NCBI GenBank assembly: GCA_019649035.1 | Contig: BMAT01005602.1 | Coordinates: forward strand, 73,697 to 97,425 | Direction of reading: 5' to 3' | Length of the DNA stretch: 23,729 bases | From: Elysia marginata | Lineage: Eukaryota; Mollusca; Gastropoda; Plakobranchidae | Shown: positions 9,426-19,726 of the stretch, in pieces | How positions within the stretch are numbered: position 1 is the stretch's first letter | Layout: each line of letters starts with the position of its first letter | Notes under the pieces: generated by a model | Database searches by the model: none | What the model was told of the DNA's origin: nothing | Seen by the model: the letters and a program-made list of their open reading frames with translations, nothing else | Program-made: the position numbers and the translations under genes

Positions 9426-11479
9426 GCCTTTCACCTAAGCCGTTGTGAAATCATACAATGTTTTCGAAGATAGGTGCATTGTGTATTGTTTTTTTTTAAT
9501 ATCTGCAATTCGAAAAGTAATGCACAATGTGGTTAGTTAGCAATGTGGCTAGCCAGCTCAAAGAATACTGTGTTGAAACACGAAAACTAATTGTGAGAAG
9601 TGACAATTATAGAAAAAAATAAGTTTTAGCTATATTTTTAATAAGGGGTTTTCGTGGTTTGGAGAATATGAACAAAACTAAGCGGGTGTTTGCAATACTG
9701 ATACGCTTAGAAAATGCTAAACAATATCCATGTGCTTGGTTGTTGTAAAGGTGATTGACCTAAGGAGACAAAACAATACAGTACAAAGATCTCAGAATGT
9801 AAAAAGCCGCTGCTTATATTTTTTTGTGACTTTATCCTTCTCGACTTGTGTAAATCTTCTCTGTCTTCCAAAACCGACACAGAACTGTCTATCCTCGTCT
9901 ATCCTCGTCCTTGACTTATGATGTCACAACACAGCGATTGGTGCAACGAGGCAAACAATTCAGGCCGATATTTTGTTGAAACAAATAGACCTAGGCCAAA
10001 TTAGGCTGCGACCAGTCTTTCTTTTGCTAAACAAAGCATAGGGGTATAATCACGTGTAGTCATACAACTTCCTAAGATGGCTCGTCGGAAACTATACATT
10101 AAATTATTCATTCTTCGCTTCTTTTTCTTACTCTTAGATAATCGTACTCTTAGATCTTCAAAGTGTCTACATCCGGCTATCATTATAAAATCAAGCTAAA
10201 AGGCAGGCTAGCCTTAGAACTTTGTTAGTCACCAGTAAATTTTATCCGTGGTATTTGAATAATTAAATTTAACGAGCACTGTAGGGAAAGCCCAAGAAAC
10301 GCATGCTATAGGTGAGTGGGAATCGCATTATCCCTTGTACCATTTTTTATGGGGAAGTTTACTCAGATAAGAAACCCGAATGGCGATGAGAGCTACACAA
10401 TAATGCATGGCTCATCTTTCAAAATCTTTTAGCACGTGTAAGGCACTTTCTTTCTTGTAGAAAAAAAAGGGTTTAAATCCTGGGGAAGAATGGACAGAAA
10501 AAGAAGAGATTAATAAAACATAGAAAGAAAGTACTAAGTAGTTTCCTTCCCATTTAAATCCTTTTCACTAGCGACCTTAATTAGCTTACTTACATAAAAT
10601 GTTTTTAGCACGCACATGTGCTCTTCTTTTTCCAAAGAGAATTCTTGACGACCATGAAGATGGTAGGGGGAGTTCGATCCATTTGGGCTAGTTTCATTCC
10701 AGCAATGTAGCATATCATTTGAGCCACATAGATGTCAGCATCGATAACAGTATAGTAATTGAGGAATTCGGTAATCGCGTATTATCATAATTATTTGCCC
10801 CATCTGTTCGATGAGTAGATATTTTAACCAATTTAAGAACGCTAATTACCTGCTCACCACAGAGAGGTGAATGTTGAATTGTGAGCATGAAATATGTTTT
10901 CGTCGATTTATTGCAATGTAATAAAAATTGGCCACTAAAATGGCTATTAACTGGTTAAAAAGTGTTGGTTACAAGTAGCCATTTATTTTATGTTGTCTTT
11001 TCTGGATTCTGTCACGAGATTTATATGTGTTTGTGTTGGATGCGAGTTGTTTGCAAATGTACATTGTATGATAAATTCTTCATAATTATGTGGCTCTAAA
11101 TGTTTTTTAAGACTTCATTGTGTAAGTGAATATTTCCCGATACTCAGAACAGAATAATGAGTTCGATTTCTTATGATAAAATTCTTATCTATTTGCTGTT
11201 CTTTAGTGATTCACAGTGTGGAAAATACCCTGTTGTATTGATGTAATTTGTCAACAGTTATCCACTCCTACATCTCCTGGTGCATGATTATCCATTGTGT
11301 TCCTAGAAAAAAAACTTTCTCTAGCAGCAAAGGATTTTTAGAGTTCTAGCTTGTCCTCCCTATAGGCCTACTAACAGCTCAAATATTAAGATTCAATATT
11401 AAGAACACTCATAGTCTAGTTACGTTATGACTGACAAGCCTGTTGAACTTAGTGAGTCTCGATAAATGCAGTTCTGTTA
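9426..11479. other. Gene-free stretch
   Basis: No gene supported. A short direct duplication CTATCCTCGT occurs twice at about 9889-9908. The ORFs at 9730-9921 (+) and 10001-10183 (-) are unsupported. Confidence 0.45.
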
Positions 11480-11989
11480 TTAGCAAAACCCACTGCGGAT
11501 GCCGATAGTATTAAAAGGTATCGATAGCAAATAATTAATAGGGATCGTTTTAACTAGCCCGAAGGGCATGCTAGTATTATTTACTAGCTCAAATGCTATG
11601 CTTTTCTTGGAAAAGTGGCTCAAATGGAATGCTACCGTGTCAGGTAAAGGAAAGTGAGTCCCATTCTTAATCAAAGTGTCAGGGGGACTGAGGCATTGCT
11701 TCCTATGGGTGTAGGCCACAGAGGGAGAATTTTCGTCACCGCCGGCACGATTAGCTATTAGGTGAGCAAATCTGATACTTTTCTCATTAGAATAAACGCA
11801 AATAATATGAAAATATTTGTTATAGCTGTATTTTTTTTTAATACAATTGCCATCCTGCAGTACAGCGAGTATTTTCTCTTGAGCCTCAATTATACGTTCA
11901 AACGGTTTTGATAACATTTCGTGATACACAGGTTGTATGTAAAAGAAAATCTCATGTTTACCAAGGGGCTGTACGTATTTCATCTGCAA
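11480..11989 (-). CDS. Unrecognised 169-codon ORF (possible exon or old element fragment)
   Basis: This is the longest open frame in the 10-kb interval between MPEG1 and the lectin-like genes. On the minus strand the frame passes through a possible splice acceptor, CTCTTGCAG, just before the second Met codon. The first 50 or so residues look protein-like, with an amphipathic segment FERIIEAQEKILAVLQDGNC. The rest is rich in Ser, His and Pro without recognisable motifs; NGTHF and NNTSM are Asn-x-Thr/Ser sequons that mean little without a signal peptide. No start context, partner exons or domain are identified. It may be a chance ORF, a fragment of a transposable element, or an exon of an unmodelled minus-strand gene. 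Confidence 0.2.
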   Translation of the reverse strand: MQMKYVQPLGKHEIFFYIQPVYHEMLSKPFERIIEAQEKILAVLQDGNCIKKKYSYNKYFHIICVYSNEKSIRFAHLIANRAGGDENSPSVAYTHRKQCLSPPDTLIKNGTHFPLPDTVAFHLSHFSKKSIAFELVNNTSMPFGLVKTIPINYLLSIPFNTIGIRSGFC

Positions 11990-14930
11990 GAGTGCAACCA
12001 GCCCGGCTATTACACGCTCAAAAACCGTCGCATGCTTAGCTTACAAGGTCAACGGAAATTCCAGATTGATCAATTTATTGTGTGCCAGTAAATAGTTGAT
12101 ATACAAAAGAAAAAACGCAGTGTGGGGCATACTAATGGGTTTAAGTTTGTAAGAGATACACATCACATATAATTCATGCACACCCGTAAGATTTTAATAA
12201 TTTTATAAGGATATATGAGACAACTTTGAGGCATTTGCTGGAACCAGCATTGCAATTAATTGCTAAACAACCAACCGTAATGTGGTAGTAAAACAATACA
12301 AGTCTTTTTCATCATGACAAGATGAATAGCACATTAGCATTAGATTGATGAGCTGTGTTTTTAATAGCACATAAGTACAAAAATTAAATTTCAATAAAAG
12401 TTGCAATACACCAAATGCATAGTAAACCCTATAGGTATAGGCCTATTAGTTCTACCCGGGGAAGATCGCCAAATTCCGTCTTTTGGCGATGTAAACACTA
12501 GGCCCAGCAGTTGGTTTTCTTCTTGATGCTATAGAAAACAGGCAAATTTATCTTTTTTGCACTGCACACACATAAAAACCCAATTAAATTAAACTTCTTA
12601 AATACGGCCTATTTAAAAGTCCATTCGAGGAATCTGGCTGATGTGTAGGGACTGATTCCGAATATGATATATATAAGTCTCTAAAATGAAGTTTTTAGTA
12701 AAGTTGTGGAAGCTTTTAATTGCTCTGGCTGAAGAACTAGCTACCGCAACACCAAAGCCCGGCTTGCTTGACGAAAAAAAATCATGCACTACGAGCGTAC
12801 TTGATATTTTGCTGTCGCTCAAAGATTGTGTTGCTGCAGACTACCGATGCCTGAATTTCTTAATTATATGCTCAAATTTATCGTTAATATACTGATAACG
12901 CGTCGAACCTGGACACACTACATACTAACGATCGTTTTGATTAGATAATTATTATTTGAACGTGTAATAACCTTTTAAATCTAACGCTCTACTTGGTTTG
13001 AACATGTAGCTCGGCAACTTTACATTAAAAAACTTTTATCAAACGAATAAACCTTTATAGTGGAATTCCAACTGCAAACGGTAACATTTCGAACACAGTT
13101 CCCGTATAAAAAGCCAAATAAATAAGAAAAAAACTTGCCATTTTGGCTTATTTTATAACCGCATTTGGGATTTGCTTTTTTGTATTTACAAACGTTTTTA
13201 AAAAGTAGTTTCATTTTTTAAATATTGTTATACATTTAAGACTACCGTTCTGATTCTAGTGTTGAGCCAGTTTATAAATTAAAACCAGGCACCTTTAAAT
13301 TTGTTTTCCAATGTGGCATGCCTGTTTCTCTTCATTGTATTCCCTTTTATAATTATTATCATGGGTCCCATAGAACAATAATACAGAGTTTAAGCAGCAA
13401 CGCGTGAGTGTGACGCGAACGTCTGTGGGTCTATTTTTAGAAACTGGTTTCATTATTTTTATAGTTTCCTCAATCTGCTTTCCCGATTTTCACGTACGCG
13501 TAGTGCGACACGGTGCGTGTGCTAAAGGTCTCTATTAATTGACTTACGTGACCTTGGGCTCATCCAAAGTAGTAGCTTTGGCTGTTTTCCTTTGTTCCGC
13601 GATGAGGTGATGTCATTCTTGAGTTTTGTCTACAATCTTGAGCTAATAAATGTATTGTTTAAAATCTACTGAGTCTAAGTAACGTTTCCCTTCAAACGTT
13701 TTAGCTCGTTTCGCAAAGTGATTGGAAGGGTGTGGTTGGTCTTCCTCTTGACTTTTGTTCTGTTTTTTTTTGTGTGTTTAATTTTGACCACGTAAAAAAG
13801 CATGGCCATTGCAAAATTACAGGGCGGGGAAGATCTTTTCTAAGAATATGACGAATGGATTTTACCGTGTATAACTGTAATTCAAAGAAAAAGAATTTAT
13901 TTTGAATTTTTCATTTTTACGTTGTAGGTTCTGAGCTGTTAACCAGTATCGTCCATACAGTCTTTTACTAGATCTAGCCCATACTCTAGCAGAACAAAAT
14001 TCATTGTGAACTTTGTTATAAAAAATATTAATGACTGACAGGTTGGTGTTGAATCTGCAAGGCTTTAAGGCCTCAAACTTCATTTTTCATTTTATTTTAA
14101 AATACAGAAAAAAAACATATATATAATACCGGTATACTTATATCATATTTTAGTCCTCATAATTTGTATAATTTTGACAGGACTCCATGTAGCTCAAAAC
14201 AAAACGCCTCATTGGCTAGAATTTAACAAATTGCATATCCCGTATTTCTAGTAACCGTGAAAGTTGGAATATATAATAACTAGCGACATGCAGATATAAA
14301 CAACTTTAAGCATCAAATAAAAGCACAAGATATTCCTTCATAACAAATTCAAACTATCGCTTTTTGGATCAATTTATCCTGAATGAAAAACTAAAACATG
14401 CTCTACAAGGTTGCTGCATAACTGCAAGAAAACTTATCATATTGGTCATTGGTGTATTCAAATCCTAACAGGTTATTACTTGATCATTTTCCTAAGATTG
14501 AATGAAGTCATCCAGATCCATCGTTGTCGATGGTTTACGTTGTCACAAAAACCATTTGTGTAACACGATAGACTGATGCAATTGCCTACATATATGCAAT
14601 AAACAAAGTATGTTTATGAAGGCACCAGTACCATACTTTTTTAAAAAATGGGGGCAGTGATTTTTTTTGTTAGTTTTAATTACTCTGTTCACAAAAAAAA
14701 AACAACAACGCAAAACAGAGCCTTACATGTAAAACTCAGATCATCATATCGATCCATTCTAAAGTTTTTTTTTTTCGTTCTTGTTTGTTTTCTTTCTATG
14801 AACCCATTTCGTTTTTCTTTAAAATCTCTGTTTTATTGAAAAAATGTTCCGATAACAACTTAAAAAAAAATTTTTTTTAACATCCCGAACAGTGAATAAT
14901 TTCTTCTACATTTCTTTTTCATATTCACAG
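11990..14930. other. Region upstream of first lectin-like gene
   Basis: No coding region can be supported. It should contain the promoter and 5' leader exon of the first lectin-like gene if that gene is transcribed from nearby, but I cannot place them. Opposed ORFs at 12613-12822 (-) and 12686-12895 (+) overlap each other and have no recognisable motif. Confidence 0.4.
12465..12490. repeat. Short perfect hairpin (9-bp arms, 8-nt loop)
   Basis: ATCGCCAAA at 12465-12473 is the exact reverse complement of TTTGGCGAT at 12482-12490. No terminator-like T run or partner protein suggests a role, so it may be chance. Confidence 0.6.
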
Positions 14931-14931
14931 T
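14928..14931 (+). other. Splice acceptor, 5' border of coding exon of lectin-like gene 1
   Basis: A pyrimidine-rich tract ends TTCACAG at 14930, and the exon begins TTGAGAAG at 14931. The second paralogue has the same arrangement, with TTTACAG then TTGAGAAG at 19727. Conservation of this border implies a leader exon upstream of each gene, probably non-coding because a signal peptide follows immediately. Confidence 0.7.
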
Positions 14932-14944
14932 TGAGAAGCTGTCT

Positions 14945-15727
14945 ATGACAATGAACCGATATATTTGCATGCTGGGTAAACTCACGCTCCTGCTCTCACT
15001 CGGCGTTAATGTTTATAGCCGCCGGGGACTTGTTGCTAGGTTAGAGAATGCGGCCCTGAACAAGCCGACAGTCCAAGGACCTAACACTTTTATGAGCTGT
15101 AAAAGCTCCTTTGCCGTAGATGGCAATGCTTCGCCTTTGAATCCATATTGTGCTGAGATACGTCTTACCAATGTAATGTGGTGGATGGTCGACCTAATAC
15201 GATCTCGAAATATCCACACGATAAGAATTCTTACCAGACAAAATACACCAGCTCGGTTGGAGAATTTTACAATAGATATGTTTGACGAAGACCCCCGAGA
15301 CACTATGGGGTTTCCCAATAACTTTGGCCAGGTATGCGCCTCGCATGTCGACAAAATTGGACCGGGCGAATGGATAGGTCTGTCTTGCGTAGCTATTATA
15401 AGGAAACGCTTTGTGCGGATTGTCAAACATGGAAATGACCATTTAAGTTTGTGTGAAGTGGAGGTTCTGGCAGAAGAAATTGGCGAATCTACTGGACAGG
15501 CTTACAAAATCAGACCTGAAACAGCGGCCACTGTCGATGCCAAGACTTACGTGGGGGAATTTCCCACAGCAATGTACTGTGCTGTGGCTCTTCTTGATGA
15601 CAAAGAGCCTAATGGATTCCAGTTTGATACAGAAAGTCGACAATGTTTTCTTTTTCAAACCAGTCCTTTTAGGGGAGATACTGGTGTTGAGTCCTCTGCC
15701 ACATGTAGCACGTACACGGTTTTGTAA
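14945..15727 (+). CDS. Secreted F-type-lectin-like (fucolectin / F5/8C-like) protein, paralogue 1
   Basis: The 260-residue protein has a signal peptide (hydrophobic core around residues 13-20, likely cleavage after VYS at 25). Residues about 33-178 form a fucolectin-type discoidin-like domain: ENAALNKPT, FAVDGN, MWWMVDL, then IHTIRIL and a closing LCEVEVLAEE. Four Cys (69, 131, 148, 170) fit the two core disulfides of eel fucolectin; its adjacent Cys pair is absent. Asn61 and Asn107 lie in glycosylation sequons. The F-type fucose motif (His, then Arg-x-Asp, then Arg/Lys) is degenerate: RQN with Arg104 and no His at the expected spot. Residues 180-260 form a second small module with Cys212, 234 and 254, loosely PAN-like. 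The first ATG is annotated; ATG at 14951 has A at -3 and is the one shared with the paralogue. The sugar ligand is unknown. Confidence 0.85.
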   Translation: MTMNRYICMLGKLTLLLSLGVNVYSRRGLVARLENAALNKPTVQGPNTFMSCKSSFAVDGNASPLNPYCAEIRLTNVMWWMVDLIRSRNIHTIRILTRQNTPARLENFTIDMFDEDPRDTMGFPNNFGQVCASHVDKIGPGEWIGLSCVAIIRKRFVRIVKHGNDHLSLCEVEVLAEEIGESTGQAYKIRPETAATVDAKTYVGEFPTAMYCAVALLDDKEPNGFQFDTESRQCFLFQTSPFRGDTGVESSATCSTYTVL

Positions 15728-16434
15728 AAAATAGACATAGAATAATTTATTTCAACATTTTTAAACTTAAGTTTTATCTGAGCCGAAAGTATGAAAACCC
15801 AGACTGATGTTTGCCATTTTGCAAAGATAAATCAAAAACATTTTTCATACTGAAATGTTATTCTGTTTTTGATTTAGAGTAAATTTAGTATTCAACTGTG
15901 GAGGCCTTTTATTAACAGCTTAGCTGCGGTACGGCTGGCATACATGAATTGTGGTATCAAGAAATGTCAAATAATATTATTTGGTTATTCTAACACCTAA
16001 CACAAATAAAACATCAAACCTTCGGGGTTTTTTCTCTTTCTTCATTGTTTATCCAACATCAAAACAGCTATCGGAATGTCGGGATAAAAAAAATTGTTAC
16101 GTAAACACTGGTGTAGCACAACATTTTGGTACAGGGGTTTTTACAATCCCCACCTCCATTACATCCCTCACACCCTAACACGGAAATCCTAAAGTTATCG
16201 TTGGCACTAATCAAGCCGTACTTCGCTTCCTTCGCGTGAAATGATCTGCATACGCTGACTCATAGTCTTTTTCACACAGCAATATCCATGATGTTTTACA
16301 ATATCTTTTCTAACTCATCATAATTATTTTTTTACACATTGTGTAGGATATTAATAATGATAGTTTTTTCTGTTGAAAATCACAAACTTCTAAGAGGTTC
16401 ATATTTTTCATAAGTTCAAAAAGATATTAAAAAA
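15728..16434. other. 3' UTR and spacer after lectin-like gene 1
   Basis: Contains the presumed 3' UTR. A short segment at about 15739-15755 (AGAATAATTTATTTCAA) resembles 20563-20576 behind the second paralogue, indicating that the duplicated unit extends past the stop codon. Confidence 0.5.
16005..16010 (+). terminator. Candidate polyadenylation signal, lectin-like gene 1
   Basis: AATAAA about 280 bases after the stop codon, followed by GGGGTTTTTTCTCTTTC, a G/T-rich downstream element. No competing canonical AATAAA was noticed between the stop and this site. Confidence 0.45.
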
Positions 16435-16467
16435 GGGGGAAAAGGGGGGGGGAGGGGGAGGAAGGGG
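16435..16467 (+). repeat. G-rich tract with G-quadruplex pattern
   Basis: The plus strand has runs of 5, 9, 5 and 4 G separated by AAAA, A and AGGAA. This satisfies the usual four-tract, short-loop pattern for a G-quadruplex. Confidence 0.8.
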
Positions 16468-16796
16468 ACTGCGTCCTAAACAACGAAACATAAGTAGAAT
16501 AGCTTTAAATTTTATTAATTTTTCTATGGGGAGCCAATGGAGTTATTTTATGAGGTGGAAAACGTTTTCTCTCTTAGGTCTTTTGAAAATGAGTATAGCT
16601 GCATGATTTTGTAGTACCTGGAGTCGTCTGAGTTTTGTGTGAGAAATGTGAAACTGATAGAACCAAAGATGAGTAATGGGGTAAGTGTTAACAGCCGATT
16701 TGCAAATCATTATATCGACTGTATAGGCCTCTCTAAATAAGATTTACTGGAACTAAAATAACTATGCCTACAATAATTCAACCAGATCTACTTAGT

Positions 16797-17125
16797 GGGA
16801 CAGTATGGTTCAGGGGTTAGCGCGTCTGACTCGTGATCTTGCGATTACAGGTTCGATTCCCAACAATAACACATGTTGTAATTGCCTCAGGAAAGCAATT
16901 TATCCAAACTCTCCTCAGTCCACCCACCTGTAAAACGACTAACTGGCTAAAGGCTGTACTCAAAGTTTGTGGAATATTAGTAGTTGAGCGCCTAACAGGC
17001 AGCAACACGGTAATGTTCTGAAATAGTGAGTTGAGTTTACTTTGGTGTGTATTGGCCTCCTGTGGGAAATATGTAAAGTCTTGAGACTCCCTTCGGCGGT
17101 GGAAGACTATAATCATATTTTTTTT
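16797..17125 (+). mobile_element. tRNA-derived SINE
   Basis: A polymerase III type 2 internal promoter is present: an A box-like TGGTTCAGGGG at 16806-16816 and a near-perfect B box GGTTCGATTCC at 16850-16860, at the spacing of a tRNA head. The head does not fold as a convincing intact tRNA. A non-tRNA body follows, including CTCAGTCCACCCACCTGTAA near 16914-16933, which resembles central domains of other animal SINEs. A 3' section ends near a T run at about 17118-17125. No clear target-site duplication is visible. The ORFs at 16817-17128 (-) and 16833-17021 (+) are by-products. Confidence 0.72.
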
Positions 17126-18999
17126 CAAAATAAGAGCTTTTATATAAATTCATATTGAACATCGAAGTGGTTTTCAATATGCATGCCACGAAAAAGGGGT
17201 GTTGAACCAAGACATGTAATTTCGTAGATATGTATATTAAGAATCGGCCGTTTCCCAAACAACGCAGGATCTGATTTAGATTAGATATAATTTTATTCTA
17301 TGTTAAAAAACATAACTCAGATCTTAGAATGATGGATTATGGCTGTGCATGTTGCAATCAGCCGAAATATGGCTAAAACTTTGGAGTCATCACATTTTAA
17401 GTGTGTGAGCGGAAGTGGGACCAGTCGCTTGAGTTAAAAATGACACACGCTTTGTAAAGTAGTCCTTTCTATAGATTCTAATACATGTATTATGTTAACA
17501 AATACAACTGTTACTTAAAGTTAGGATTTAAATGTTGATCAAGATCTAGAAAAACTTTCGCTATGAGAGCAAATTAAAGCAAACATTTTCTAGATCTAGA
17601 TCAAGACTATTGCTCTACCCTCTAGGAGTCCTTCAGTGTTAACTAATGTGAACTTCTTAATGTTGGCTTTGAACACCTCTTTTCCCTGTCAAGCTCAATT
17701 AGATCCTGATGCGCGGCAGTTCTGTCTCTCTCTCTCTCGATGTATTTAAACGAAATGATGTCCAGCCTATCATTTGAAAGGCAGCTAAATCTAAGCCACA
17801 ACCTGGGAAACACCAATCTCTTCTGTGTGCATTCTTGCAGATTGCGTAGCTCTTTGTATGCTCTTAGACCACTTTTCGTACATAAATCGGCACCAAAAGG
17901 TAGATTTAGGAACGAACCTTAGTTAGGGAACGGTTGATATTCTACGAGACTTAGTTTGTTATACCATACAACAATTTTCCACCTCGTTTATGTGTGAACT
18001 ATGACATTCACAAACGCCTCTTTCTCAGCTCAATGCATCTTTCACTCAAAATTTATGAATTTTACTGAAATTTCGTGGCAATGTCAAGTGGGCCACTACC
18101 TTAGGAGGCGCCACAGTTTTTGGTCCATTTTTATTAAATGAAATGCAACAAACCTATAAGATAGTCATCAAGACTATGGTCCGTATTATGATTTCCAACT
18201 CCTAATTTCTAGATTTCTAACCCCATTGAATCACTTAGTGTAGAAATGTGGTACTAAATTTAATAAAATCACCATAGCACGAGGTACAACGCATGATTTC
18301 AGCCAAAGGTGATGACTGGTCATTCCATTAGGGACTGGGAAGAGGGAATGTGCCTCCTCGCGACTCTATGGAGCAGAGAATTTATAGAATTAACCAAATG
18401 ATCTCCTTTTAACATAATTTCACTACCCCTCCCCCCTCAAATCGTCTTCCGTTGTCTTAATACCACTGGATGTTACTAACATCGCTATTAACTAACCTGG
18501 TCGTTTAAGAATAGGAAAGGCACAGGGAAATAGAAAAAAGACCATAATCGAAAATTGACAGCTAGCACTTGCAAATGTACTAAAACATAATTAATAAACC
18601 AAAGCTCTGCTTTCAAGGCTATGATGCATAGTTTTGTCAATATCGTTAGGATCGTCTTAGATTTTAGAAACCATACTGAAGAGAGCACATATACAGACTA
18701 CAGTTTGAGGTGTCGCGGCACACATAAACATAACAAAAAAAACCCACAAAGCTAAGGGATTTCCTAACAGTTTCAAAGTTTAGATTTCGAACATACTAAA
18801 TTTTTATCTTTTTAAAGCAAAAAAAAAAACAAAAAACAAAACAAAGAAACAGGCTCCTGATTCCTTGATTTTTGTGCATCATGTAAAAAGGTCAAGGGGT
18901 TAATAACAATCGCAAAGTGAAATTATGAGTAATTGCGAATATAAATTATTCTTGTTTCAACTTTAAATTTGGCTAAAAAAAAACAAGATTTCACCTTGG
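17126..18999. other. Spacer between paralogues, mostly featureless
   Basis: Apart from an inverted repeat and a short CT run (17724-17738), nothing is supportable. The 60-codon ORF at 17740-17922 has no recognisable motif. The leader exon of the second lectin-like gene may lie here or further right but is not identifiable. Confidence 0.4.
17537..17602. repeat. Inverted repeat, 17-bp arms with AGATCTAGA core
   Basis: The arm GATCAAGATCTAGAAAA (17537-17553) pairs with TTTTCTAGATCTAGATC (17586-17602) with one mismatch, across a loop of 32 bases. Related TAGATCTAG palindromes occur at about 13971 and 21637. Confidence 0.8.
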
Positions 19000-19076
19000 C
19001 TGGCATTAATAGTAAACACTTGATCTGTCTGGCATTAATAGTAAACACTTGATCTGTCTGGCATTTTATGTAAACT
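19000..19076. repeat. 29-bp tandem repeat, two perfect copies plus a degraded third
   Basis: The units at 19000-19028 and 19029-19057 are identical (CTGGCATTAATAGTAAACAC then TTGATCTGT). A shortened third copy, CTGGCATTTTATGTAAACTT, begins at 19058. Confidence 0.93.
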
Positions 19077-19726
19077 TGAATTAAACTCGTGCTTAGTTAA
19101 AATCATGTCAGTCTTTGTCCATGCGCTCTGATCAATAAATTTTTTACGGTATACACCTTTTTCAATTCGGCTAAAATTATACAATACGAGCTCATCGTTG
19201 AACGTATTATGTAATTAAAGGCGGTAGACAGAAAATAGTGAAGAGAGCGATAAATAGCGAGGAGTTAAGTTTTTTTAGCATTTGAAAATGATTGACATGT
19301 CCTAACATTATTCTGACGTGTAACTTATCTAAGAAAATGACTCTTTACTGTGGGAGTCTTGAATCATGATGAAACATCATTTTAAACAGCGATGCTTTTC
19401 AGATTCCATGTATTGCGAAAAACTGCAGCATGGTGGGATGAATAGCAGGTCAGTGTGGTCATTGAACAAATTTAAATGTTGCAGAGTTTAAACCAAGCAC
19501 AGCATTGATAACAGGGAGAAAGAGCATACGTTCCTGTTGGTGTCTGTGTGCGTATGTCACTTTTAATTCGGTGTAGATTTTACCTTTCCCTGTCTCTCTC
19601 TTAAATATACAGGTGAAGAATGTTAAATAGTCCATTCCAGAGCTCATTGAGGAACTCAAATGACGTATTGAAAGGCCGTCTATTATGGTTAAATTCATTC
19701 TCTGTTCCTAATTTTTTCATTTACAG
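19077..19726. other. Presumed 5' intron of lectin-like gene 2
   Basis: Sequence upstream of the acceptor at 19726, presumed to be intron. No coding signal is seen; the 79-codon minus-strand ORF at 19459-19698 lacks motifs. Confidence 0.4.

Noticed and set aside
10463-10480. GGTTTAAATCC as a tRNA B box
   Set aside because: No matching A box or cloverleaf upstream.
12613-12895. Pair of overlapping opposed ORFs of 69 codons each
   Set aside because: Both are short, neither shows a recognisable domain or splice context, and at most one could be real.
15013-15426. 137-codon minus-strand ORF opposite lectin-like gene 1
   Set aside because: It is antisense to a well-supported coding region, with no motif. 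The minus-strand ORF opposite paralogue 2 (20107-20466) is in the same position and is likewise a shadow.
16797-16870. A functional tRNA gene
   Set aside because: A- and B-box are present, but the anticodon stem does not pair well and a SINE-type body follows, so it is treated as a SINE head.
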